From: Candidatus Aminicenantota bacterium
GTDB lineage: Bacteria; Acidobacteriota; Aminicenantia; Aminicenantales; Saccharicenantaceae
Assembly (NCBI GenBank): GCA_013178315.1
Contig: JABLWX010000080.1
Location: forward strand, 1-35,134
Direction: 5' to 3'
DNA length: 35,134 nucleotides
Below are positions 26,093 through 33,626 of this stretch, one piece after another. The translations under genes were made by a program, and so were the position numbers. The notes under the pieces are model-generated. The model ran no database searches. It saw only the letters and a program-made list of their open reading frames with translations, and was not told the DNA's origin. Numbering within the stretch: the first letter of the stretch is position 1; each line of letters begins with the position of its first letter.

Positions 26093-29000
26093 ATGGACAG
26101 GCTTTCTTTAAGTGATCAGTGTTTTGACCTGGTTTTGACCGGAGAACAGGAACTGGGCAGAGCGGGTATTCGCAATCTGGCTGAGCTACTTTTCAGGCCT
26201 CTTCTCCACAGGGATGAACAGAGCGAAATAATTCTCGGCCACGATGGCCCCAGGCTGGTTCGCCTCTCCCTGTCCCGGCTTCGTTTCATTTCAGCCCGGC
26301 TCTTCGCCGAATTTCGAACGAAAGGGATCCGGCCCGGGGACACGGTTCTTCTGGCCAGCGTGCCCGGCAACAGCGAGCTCTTCCTGGCCCTGTTATTCAA
26401 CGCTCTGGCTGCTTATGGGGTTAGAACCCTTTTGCCCATGTTCATGGAAACGGCACTCCTTGAGGAATGGCTGGACCTCTGCCGTTGCTCGGCGGCCATC
26501 ATCCCGGAGCGGGATATAGATTCCCTGGATCATCATGAAAGAGAAAAATCGATAGTTCGTTCAATTAAGGAGAAGGTGCTGGGGCGAGGTTTGCCCTGCT
26601 TTGACAGCCTCGGGGACTTTCGAATCAGGGAGTGGCTTTACCATGAGTTCAACGAAGCGAACGAAACTGCATCTTATGGACCTGAGGTTGACCGGGCAAT
26701 TAAGGACAGCGATTTAGAAACAGAAGCCCTTCTGATCAGCACCTCGGGCTCTTCGGGAAAGTCTAAGTTAGCCCTTTATAAGCAGGGGGCCTTCATCCGG
26801 AGCTGCCTGAGCTGGCAGAAGGCTGGCTTTTATGAGCCTGGCCTGCTCGGCGGGCGCGGTTTTACACCCCTGTTCTGTCACACCATGGGAATTAGGGCCT
26901 TTTTTAATGCCCTGTGGACGGGCTCACCCGTTTGCCTGATAAATACGGAGTGGTTTGAGGAGAAACCGGAAACCGTCCGCTACTTTCTCCTGCAAATGAG
27001 ACCGGAACATATTACCGGCGGGCCCGCTGTTTACCAGCTGCTCCTGGAGCTGATGCGAAATTTCCCTGAGCTCAAGGACCAGCTCAGGTCCTCCTTGAAG
27101 ACCCTGGTCCTGAGCGGCGCTCCGAAGAACCGGCAGACGGCCAGAGAAGTAGCCTCAGCTCTTGGCCTGGTCCTGCACAATGCTTTCGGCATGACCGAAA
27201 CCCAGCAGGTTTTGAGCACGCTGAGGTGTGAGAACCCCACAGATGAAGACCTGATGTCTCTGGGACGTCCGCTTCCGGGTGTGGCCGTGGGACTGCGGAG
27301 ACTTCCGGAAGACCCGAACCTGTACCGGCTCTATGTAAAGTCCCCGTTTGGGGCCTGCCGCATTCTGGGAGAAGCCGCCCCCCAAGGCGAGGTTGAGGGC
27401 TTTCTGGATACGGGAGATGTGGTGGCGCTGGGCGAAGGCCAGAGGCTCCTTTACCAGGGACGGGAAGGTCGGGATTTTTTCAAGGATGGTTTTGGGGTGA
27501 AGATACCCCTGGCTTCCATGGCCCGGCACTATGCCTCCCTTTATCAGCTGGTGGCTCATATCGAATACTTCCCGCTGAAGAACAGCCCGGGGCTGGCCGC
27601 CCTTATATTTATCACCGGGGATATTGCTGAAGGCGGGATTATCACCAATCCGACAATTATTCGCAGGTTTTCCAGGATGGTGGCCGAGATCAATTCCCGG
27701 CTCTTCAGGGAGCTCGAGCCTTTTGAATTCAGGCATCGTTCCATCCGGCGCCTGGCTCTGACTGGAAGCCCCGTTCCCCTGACCGAGAAGGGCACTGTCT
27801 CCAGGTATAAAATTGAGTCAGGATACGCCGAAGTTATAGAAGCCCTCAGGAATCCTCAGGCCTCAAGGGTGGGAATAGAGACAATCGAAGACGAGCCCCG
27901 TTGCCTGGAGTCGTTCACCAGGTTTCTTAATCCTTATGTCGGGCACATGCTATCCGGGCTCAAAATGGACATTGCCTACCACCGGGCAAAAAAGGATTCC
28001 CTGTTTGCCTTCGAGGAGGGGCGCGAAATTGAGGTACTGGACCTGGTCGGCGGATATGGCAGTAATCTACTCGGGCATAACAACGAGGAGCTGAAAGAAG
28101 CCGTGCTCTCGTTCCTGGCTGCCGATAAAAACTCCATCGCCGGGCAGGGGAGCATCCAGAAGGAAACTGGAGACCTGGCAGAGGAACTGGCGACTATGGT
28201 GGGCGAGTTAACGGGACGTGATTACTCGGTCATGTTCGCCTCCTCCGGTTCCGAGGCGGTGGACATGGCCCTTCATCATGCCACCCTGGAATGGCGCCGG
28301 AAAATGGAGAAAATGGAACAGGAGCAGTTCCAGCGATTCGGGGCCAGTGCCGGCCGGGAGCTATCAGTGATCTGGGAAGAAAATAGGAGGATTCTCAGCT
28401 CTGTTCCCCTTCAGGTGATAACTCTGAAGACCGCTTTTCATGGCTGCTCGGCCGGACCGCGGTCGCTTCTTGGAAACGATGAACTGAGAGAAGTATTCAG
28501 CAATTTAAGGGGTTTTGAGCGGGTTCCGATTGATGATCAGTCTCCACAATGGAGGGAACAGCTCCAGAAGGTGCTGGTTGAGTCGAAGGTCCGGATACGG
28601 AAGGTAATCGCTGCTGATGACGGCTGGCGAATAGAAGAAGACACTGTCAGTACCATTATTGCGGCCATCGCCGAGCCGATTGTCGGGGAAGGTGGCGTCA
28701 GGAAAGTCAATCGGGACCTGTTACTTGAACTCAGCCGCTACGATTTTCCCCTGATCATAGACGAGATACAATCAGGCCTGGGACGGTCGGGGAGCTTCCT
28801 GGCCTCGGAGGGAATCTGCGGAGATTACTATCTATTCGGCAAGGCCTTGGGAGGAGGCCTGGAAAAGATTTCTGCTCTGCTCGTCGACCGGACGCGCCTG
28901 CAGAAGGATTTTGGAAAATATTATGTTTCCACCTTTGCCAACGGAGAGCTGGCCGCCCGGGTGGCCAGGCAGGTCCTGGCCATCATCAAACGCGACCGGG

Positions 29001-30523
29001 TGCCAGAACGGGCTGCCGAACGTGGAGGCAAGCTGCTGGAAGGACTTAATTCCGTTCAGGAGAAATATCCGGAGATAATCGCCGAGATTAGCGGGCAGGG
29101 TCTCATGCTGGGTATCAGGCTGGGTGATTTCTCTAAGAGCGATAATATCATTCTCCGTGTCCTTACTGGGCGAAAGGTCATGGGCTACCTTTGCTCCTGT
29201 TATCTTCTCAGAAAGTGGCGGGTCCGGGCCCTGCCCAGTCTTTCGGCGCCGAATACCCTGAGGGTTGAACCGTCAGCCTATATAAGCGACGAGGAAATAC
29301 AGAGGGTGGTAGCCGCCGTGGAAGACCTGGCCGGCCAGCTAAGAGGCCGACACCTCTACGAGCTTTTCCGCCCCCTGATGGATGGAGATCCCTTCGGCGA
29401 TAACAAGAATCGGCAGGCGCGGCCCGGTCTTCTTTACCCACTTCTGGATGAACCGGCAGAAAAGGCCACCAGGGTGGCCTTCATTGCCCACTTCAGCCGG
29501 CCGGCCGATGAGCTCAGGCTCCTGGAAAAAGAATTTTCCCGGGCCTCGGACACCGGCCTCCGCATCCTGTTTAACCGGCTGCAGGTGGTGATGGAGATGA
29601 AGCCAATTGTCCTTTTTTCAAAAAATCTTTTTGGCGGAAAGATTCATTTCACCTTTATTGTCCTGCCCGTGGATTCAGCCGAGCTGGAACGTCTGCACCG
29701 GCTGGGGCAGACCAGGCGCATCACGGCCAGGGTCCAGGAAGCGGTTGACCTGGCGGCCAGGGCCGGGGCCAGGGTGATCGGGCTGGGAGGGTACGCTTCC
29801 ATACTCAGCCGCAACGGGTTGGCCCTGGTCGAACCTGAAGGAACACGCCTGGTCACCGGAAATACGCTGACGGCTGCTTCCTGCCTGTACCGCCTGGCCG
29901 AGAAAATAAAGGAGACGTGGCCGGTCGGCCAGAGACTGACGGTGGGTGTGGTCGGAGCCGGCGGGAACATTGGGTCCATGATTGCGGAAAGTATGGCAAG
30001 AACCGGGGGCCAGCTTGAGCGGATAATCCTGGTGGACAGGAAGGATAACCTCAAGGCCCTGGCTGTCCGGCTGGACAGGGGGAGCTTGGCCGGGACCATA
30101 GAAATGTCCACCGACCTGGGTCCTCTCAAGGATTGTGATGTGGTGGCCGTGGCCACCAATACCAACGACCCGATAATCTTCCCCCATCACCTGAAGAAAG
30201 TCGGGCCGGTCCTGGTGGTCGATGTCTCTATCCCCTCGGCGCTCTCCGAAGACGTCTCCCGCCTGGGCAACGTCCAGACACTTCCCTTCGCCTCTTATAT
30301 CACGCTTCCCGAGGACCCGGACTTTATAATCAGCTCGCACACGCCGAAGGGGGCCGTTTTCTGTTGCGCGGCCGAGGTCATGCTCTGCGGGCTGGAGGAA
30401 CTGGATGTGCCATTGAGGGGGCGAATCAGCGCCGGGGCGGTGGCCCGGGTAACGGAGAAGGCCTTGAAGCATGGCTTTTTTCAAAAAATCCAGGCAGCAG
30501 AAAATTACTGGCTGGGGGGCTGA
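26093..30523 (+). CDS. Trifunctional acyl-AMP ligase / class III aminotransferase / AAR-like reductase
   Basis: A 1476-residue fusion. Residues 1-585 are an ANL adenylating enzyme, with the P-loop TSGSSGKSK (from Thr217), FGMTE, TGD in FLDTGDVV, and the C-terminal Lys of LTEKGTVSRYKIE. Residues about 605-1085 are a class III PLP aminotransferase, with ASSGSEAVD, Asp890 in IDEIQSGLGRSG and PLP lysine Lys917 in FGKALGGG. Residues about 1128-1470 follow cyanobacterial acyl-ACP reductase: IGLGGYASIL, TGNTLTAAS, a Rossmann loop VVGAGGNIGS (Gly1288 region) and FCCAAEVML, whose Cys1425 aligns with the acyl-carrying cysteine. No carrier-protein motif is seen. Predicted overall: fatty acid to acyl-AMP, to a thioester on CoA or ACP, to aldehyde, to amine. 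ATG 26093 has GGGAG at good spacing; ATG 26072 is an alternative. Confidence 0.85.
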   Translation: MDRLSLSDQCFDLVLTGEQELGRAGIRNLAELLFRPLLHRDEQSEIILGHDGPRLVRLSLSRLRFISARLFAEFRTKGIRPGDTVLLASVPGNSELFLALLFNALAAYGVRTLLPMFMETALLEEWLDLCRCSAAIIPERDIDSLDHHEREKSIVRSIKEKVLGRGLPCFDSLGDFRIREWLYHEFNEANETASYGPEVDRAIKDSDLETEALLISTSGSSGKSKLALYKQGAFIRSCLSWQKAGFYEPGLLGGRGFTPLFCHTMGIRAFFNALWTGSPVCLINTEWFEEKPETVRYFLLQMRPEHITGGPAVYQLLLELMRNFPELKDQLRSSLKTLVLSGAPKNRQTAREVASALGLVLHNAFGMTETQQVLSTLRCENPTDEDLMSLGRPLPGVAVGLRRLPEDPNLYRLYVKSPFGACRILGEAAPQGEVEGFLDTGDVVALGEGQRLLYQGREGRDFFKDGFGVKIPLASMARHYASLYQLVAHIEYFPLKNSPGLAALIFITGDIAEGGIITNPTIIRRFSRMVAEINSRLFRELEPFEFRHRSIRRLALTGSPVPLTEKGTVSRYKIESGYAEVIEALRNPQASRVGIETIEDEPRCLESFTRFLNPYVGHMLSGLKMDIAYHRAKKDSLFAFEEGREIEVLDLVGGYGSNLLGHNNEELKEAVLSFLAADKNSIAGQGSIQKETGDLAEELATMVGELTGRDYSVMFASSGSEAVDMALHHATLEWRRKMEKMEQEQFQRFGASAGRELSVIWEENRRILSSVPLQVITLKTAFHGCSAGPRSLLGNDELREVFSNLRGFERVPIDDQSPQWREQLQKVLVESKVRIRKVIAADDGWRIEEDTVSTIIAAIAEPIVGEGGVRKVNRDLLLELSRYDFPLIIDEIQSGLGRSGSFLASEGICGDYYLFGKALGGGLEKISALLVDRTRLQKDFGKYYVSTFANGELAARVARQVLAIIKRDRVPERAAERGGKLLEGLNSVQEKYPEIIAEISGQGLMLGIRLGDFSKSDNIILRVLTGRKVMGYLCSCYLLRKWRVRALPSLSAPNTLRVEPSAYISDEEIQRVVAAVEDLAGQLRGRHLYELFRPLMDGDPFGDNKNRQARPGLLYPLLDEPAEKATRVAFIAHFSRPADELRLLEKEFSRASDTGLRILFNRLQVVMEMKPIVLFSKNLFGGKIHFTFIVLPVDSAELERLHRLGQTRRITARVQEAVDLAARAGARVIGLGGYASILSRNGLALVEPEGTRLVTGNTLTAASCLYRLAEKIKETWPVGQRLTVGVVGAGGNIGSMIAESMARTGGQLERIILVDRKDNLKALAVRLDRGSLAGTIEMSTDLGPLKDCDVVAVATNTNDPIIFPHHLKKVGPVLVVDVSIPSALSEDVSRLGNVQTLPFASYITLPEDPDFIISSHTPKGAVFCCAAEVMLCGLEELDVPLRGRISAGAVARVTEKALKHGFFQKIQAAENYWLGG

Positions 30524-30524
30524 A

Positions 30525-31604
30525 ATGAAAGCACCCTATAATTATGGCCTTTCCCAGGATGATGCCCTGACCGAGCTCGAGGCCCTGGCCATCCAGCCGG
30601 ATGACCGGCTTCTTTGTATTGCCAGCGCGGGCGAAATTCCGTTGAACCTGCTGGCCCTGCGACCGATCAGGATAGAGGCGGTGGATGTCTCTCCCAACCA
30701 GCTCTTCCTGTGCCGGCTGAAACACCAGGCCTGCCTGGCCCTGGAGCCCGACGAGGCTATGGCCTTCCTGGGATTTATGGAAGCCCGGGCCGAAAAAAGG
30801 AGGAAGTTTTTTGACCATCTGAGTTCATATTTGAGTGAGGAGGAAAAGCGGTTCTGGGCTGAAAATATGACAGCCATAGAACACGGTCCGATCTGGGCCG
30901 GGCGCTTTGAAAGATACCTGGAGAAAGTGCGCTCGGCCGGGTTGTGCCTCATCAGCAAGAGAAAACTCATCAGGCTCTTTGAGCTCGAGGCCGTGGCCGA
31001 GCGGCAGGACTACTTTGACCGGTTCTTGAATACCGGGTTTCTCAGGATGATTTTCCAGGTGGCCTTTCATCCCCGGGTCTATCGAAAGAGAGGAATTGCC
31101 GAGGAAGGGCTCATTCACAGCGGAGCGAGAAATTCAGCCGAGTTTTTTTATAATCGCTTTAGAAATTTCTGCACCGTCTGCCCGCCGCGGCAGAATTACT
31201 ATCTGCAGTGGATCTTCTTTGGCCGGGTCCTGTTCCCGGAAGCCCGGCCCGAGTACCTGACGGAAGAAGGCCTTCAAAAGGTGCGGGAGAGGTCAGCCGG
31301 TCTCTTCTGGCGGGTGGTATCTTTTCAGGATCGCCTTAGGAGCTGTGCTCCGGGGGATTTTAATAAGTTTCACCTGTCAAATATCGGTGACTGGATGACC
31401 CGCGACCAGTTTGCCGAAGTCCTGGCTCTTTTGGGCAATAAAGCCTTGCCCGGGAGCAAGGCCTGTTTCCGCTACATCCATCTTAATCACCCTGTGCCGG
31501 ATAGGCTCCAGGGCAGGCTCAATCGGGATGAAGAGCGGGGAGAGGAATTCATGGAACGCGACCGGTTCCCATTCTACAGCCTGGTGATTATGGAAATAAA
31601 ATGA
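30525..31604 (+). CDS. DUF3419/BtaA-like 3-amino-3-carboxypropyl transferase
   Basis: A 359-residue protein of the DUF3419 family. The SAM-binding region is near the N-terminus: LLCIASAGEIPLNLL (about 36-50) followed by IEAVDVSPNQLFLCRLKHQA (about 58-77). Later family motifs include HLSNIGDWM and RYIHLNHPVP. BtaA, the best-known member, moves the 3-amino-3-carboxypropyl group of S-adenosylmethionine onto diacylglycerol to start betaine-lipid synthesis. No BtaB-type N-methyltransferase is nearby and the upstream enzymes make an amine, so the acceptor here may differ. The start is ATG 30525, just after G6 and 1 base past the previous stop. It overlaps the next gene by ATGA. Confidence 0.85.
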   Translation: MKAPYNYGLSQDDALTELEALAIQPDDRLLCIASAGEIPLNLLALRPIRIEAVDVSPNQLFLCRLKHQACLALEPDEAMAFLGFMEARAEKRRKFFDHLSSYLSEEEKRFWAENMTAIEHGPIWAGRFERYLEKVRSAGLCLISKRKLIRLFELEAVAERQDYFDRFLNTGFLRMIFQVAFHPRVYRKRGIAEEGLIHSGARNSAEFFYNRFRNFCTVCPPRQNYYLQWIFFGRVLFPEARPEYLTEEGLQKVRERSAGLFWRVVSFQDRLRSCAPGDFNKFHLSNIGDWMTRDQFAEVLALLGNKALPGSKACFRYIHLNHPVPDRLQGRLNRDEERGEEFMERDRFPFYSLVIMEIK

Positions 31605-32722
31605 GCAGGCCTGCTGGACGGATTTACCTGGAAGAGATAGGGGGCGAGAAAAACCAGGAGATGCTCCAAATCCTGGAAGACTCGCCGATTGAAACCAGGG
31701 CCCTTACGCTAAGCTTTGAGCGGAGACCGGATGTCCTGGCCCTGCCGAAGCTCTTTTCGGATCGGGTGAATTGTGTCGGCCTGCTCCGGGATGGAGAACT
31801 TCTTGGCTTTGCCATGCTGATGTACCGGAACCTTTACGTCAATGGCCAGCCCCGGCTGGTTATGTACTTCGGAAACGCCCACGTTAGGAGAAAGGCGCGG
31901 GGCCAGGGTTTTATCTACCGGGTGGCCGACTTTCTTTTCAGGATCAAGGATGATCGGTCAGACCTCGGATACGCGGTGGTGATGTCGGGAAACAGGGCCG
32001 CTGAGAGGTTCATCGGTCGCCGCAGGGCGGATTATCCAAACTTCCCGTTCTCCCGGGTCATCGGTACCTTCTGTGCCATGAATATCCCGATCCTGAACAG
32101 GAAAAAGGAGAGCCGGGAATTCCAGGTTGGGCCGGCAACGCCGGATGACATTGAGGCCATGGTTTCGTTGCTCCAGGCAGAGTTCCGCCCGAGGCTATTT
32201 GCACCCGTCATTGACAGGGAGATTTTCCTGAGAAACCTTGGCGGGCGACCGGGGTTCAGTTTGACTGATTATTACGTTGCCAGGAGAGGCGAGGAGATTG
32301 TCGGAACCGGTGCTGCCTGGGACATGGAACCTCTGAAACAAACCCGAATCGTCCGTTACGGGACCAGGATGAAATTCTTAAAAGCAGTTCATGGCCTGGT
32401 GGCCCGGCTGGCCGGCTTTCCGCTGATGCCGAAAGCGGGTAATCCACTTAAGGCAGTGACCTTGACCGATTGTGCCATCAGGGAAAGAAATCCGGATATC
32501 TTCGAAGCTATGCTCAGGAAGATCTACAATGACTATCGGGAGCGGGGGTACAACCTGCTTATCTTTGGAGGATGCTCGAACGACCCGCTGCTCGGGGCCG
32601 CAAAAAGATTTGTCAGCTTCCCGGTCACCTCTCATATCGTACTGTTTGCCACCGATAAGTCCTGGCTGGAGGAAGGGCGAGTTGATACGTCTTTGCCATA
32701 CATAGATCTGGCCATGCTCTGA
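31601..32722 (+). CDS. Tandem GNAT-fold acyltransferase
   Basis: A 373-residue cytoplasmic protein that looks like two GNAT units. The first (about 1-165) has the acyl-CoA loop VRRKARGQGFIYRVADFLF, close to the R/QxxGxG/A motif A, after FAMLMYRNLYV. The second (about 170-373) begins FQVGPATPDDIEAMVSLLQ, a typical GNAT first strand-helix, with YYVARRGEEIVGTGA as its core strands. Its acyl-CoA loop is less clear. It would acylate an amine, fitting the amine-forming enzyme upstream. ATGA overlap with the DUF3419 gene makes it the last gene of the coupled operon. Confidence 0.75.
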   Translation: MSRPAGRIYLEEIGGEKNQEMLQILEDSPIETRALTLSFERRPDVLALPKLFSDRVNCVGLLRDGELLGFAMLMYRNLYVNGQPRLVMYFGNAHVRRKARGQGFIYRVADFLFRIKDDRSDLGYAVVMSGNRAAERFIGRRRADYPNFPFSRVIGTFCAMNIPILNRKKESREFQVGPATPDDIEAMVSLLQAEFRPRLFAPVIDREIFLRNLGGRPGFSLTDYYVARRGEEIVGTGAAWDMEPLKQTRIVRYGTRMKFLKAVHGLVARLAGFPLMPKAGNPLKAVTLTDCAIRERNPDIFEAMLRKIYNDYRERGYNLLIFGGCSNDPLLGAAKRFVSFPVTSHIVLFATDKSWLEEGRVDTSLPYIDLAML

Positions 32723-32820
32723 TATTTTGGCAGCTCCGGGGCTTTAATGGCGGAGGCATTGCTGATAAAATCTGGATGAATCAAGTCTATCTGGGCCACA
32801 TAGAGGAAAGAGAAAAGAAA

Positions 32821-33111
32821 ATGGAGGGAGAAAAAATACGGGTCAGGGTCAAGTTCTTTGCCTATTACAGGGAGGTATTCGGGGCCAGGGAGAAAGAGCT
32901 GGTGGTGGCCAGGGGCGCCACCCTGGCCGAGGTCCTGGGCCGGATAGTGGAAACCCCGCAGCAGGAAAAAGAGATTTTTAGCGAGGGCCAGTTAAAACCG
33001 CAGGTGGTGATAATGATAAATGGTTCGGTGGTCCCGGCCGAGGCCCTGCATTCCAGGCAACTTGAGGACCATTCGGTCGTGGCCATCTTTCCGATGATGG
33101 GTGGTGGTTAG
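32821..33111 (+). CDS. MoaD/ThiS-family sulfur-carrier-like protein
   Basis: A 96-residue beta-grasp protein: VRVKFFAYYREVFGAREKEL at the start, an ATLAEVLGRI helix, QVVIMINGSVV, and a C-terminus ending FPMMGGG. The terminal Gly-Gly is what MoaD/ThiS proteins use for adenylation and thiocarboxylation; there is one extra Gly here. No molybdopterin or thiamin genes are nearby, so the partner is unknown. The start is unclear: ATG 32821 leaves a family-like N-terminus, while ATG 32776 adds 15 residues. It lies 98 bases after the GNAT gene and may or may not belong to that operon. Confidence 0.8.
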   Translation: MEGEKIRVRVKFFAYYREVFGAREKELVVARGATLAEVLGRIVETPQQEKEIFSEGQLKPQVVIMINGSVVPAEALHSRQLEDHSVVAIFPMMGGG

Positions 33112-33119
33112 GTAATGAT

Positions 33120-33407
33120 CTATCCGAGGCGCAGGATGCCCTTAAGTACCACAAAGGCCAAGCTCAGGCTCAGGGCCAGAGTCATTCCCGCCGTCAGGGC
33201 ATAATACCAGCCGCCAATTTTGCCCTTTTCCTGCAAGCTCAGCCTTTTATAATCCTGGACATATTGAAAGATTTTTATTCTCCACAGGAGATAATTAATC
33301 TTTATCCCGCGCTTGGACACATAGTCAGTAATGACGATGGCTGAAACCAGGCCCGTAGCCAGGCTGGCCAGGGCCAATATTGCCAGCAACAGGAGAGGTA
33401 TGGGCAT
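33120..33407 (-). CDS. Small two-helix membrane protein, unknown function
   Basis: A 95-residue protein with a hydrophobic helix at each end (about 3-28 and 69-92) and a basic middle segment (VSKRGIKINYLLWRIKIFQYVQDY). It is therefore probably a hairpin in the inner membrane. GGAG lies before ATG 33407. No family is recognised. It is convergent with the MoaD-like gene (8-base gap) and divergent from the S9 peptidase gene. A weak promoter (TTGTAG-N17-TAGAAT, 33471-33443) can be read upstream. Confidence 0.6.
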   Translation of the reverse strand: MPIPLLLLAILALASLATGLVSAIVITDYVSKRGIKINYLLWRIKIFQYVQDYKRLSLQEKGKIGGWYYALTAGMTLALSLSLAFVVLKGILRLG

Positions 33408-33546
33408 TTCAATTTCTCCGTTGCCTCATTTAAGGCTGAACCATTCTATTGCAATTTTGTAAAGTCTACAAACTCTCTTTGACGCAGCCGATTCAACATT
33501 ATGCTTGACAAAAATTTTATAGTGGCAAAAATGGAAACCTTGATGC

Positions 33547-33582
33547 TCGGTTAACAAATTTTCTGTTTGTCTGGCTAACCGA
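33547..33582. repeat. Inverted repeat in the divergent gap before the S9 peptidase
   Basis: TCGGTTA (33547-33553) and TAACCGA (33576-33582) are perfect 7-base arms 22 bases apart, in the AT-rich gap 33408-33626. It could be a regulator site. A TTGACA at 33505-33510 upstream has no good -10 partner. Confidence 0.3.
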
Positions 33583-33626
33583 AACAAAAAAATTCAAACC
33601 AAAAATTAATTTCACAAGGAGGGACC

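Noticed and set aside
26678..28000. Carrier-protein (phosphopantetheine) domain in the fusion enzyme
   Set aside because: No GxDS-type motif between ligase and aminotransferase or elsewhere in the protein.
29675..30484. 269-residue minus-strand ORF opposite the reductase domain
   Set aside because: Shadow of the AAR-like domain; low-complexity composition and no motif.
33505..33523. Promoter from TTGACA and TATAGT before the S9 peptidase
   Set aside because: Only 7 bases separate the boxes; no good -10 exists at 16-18 bases.
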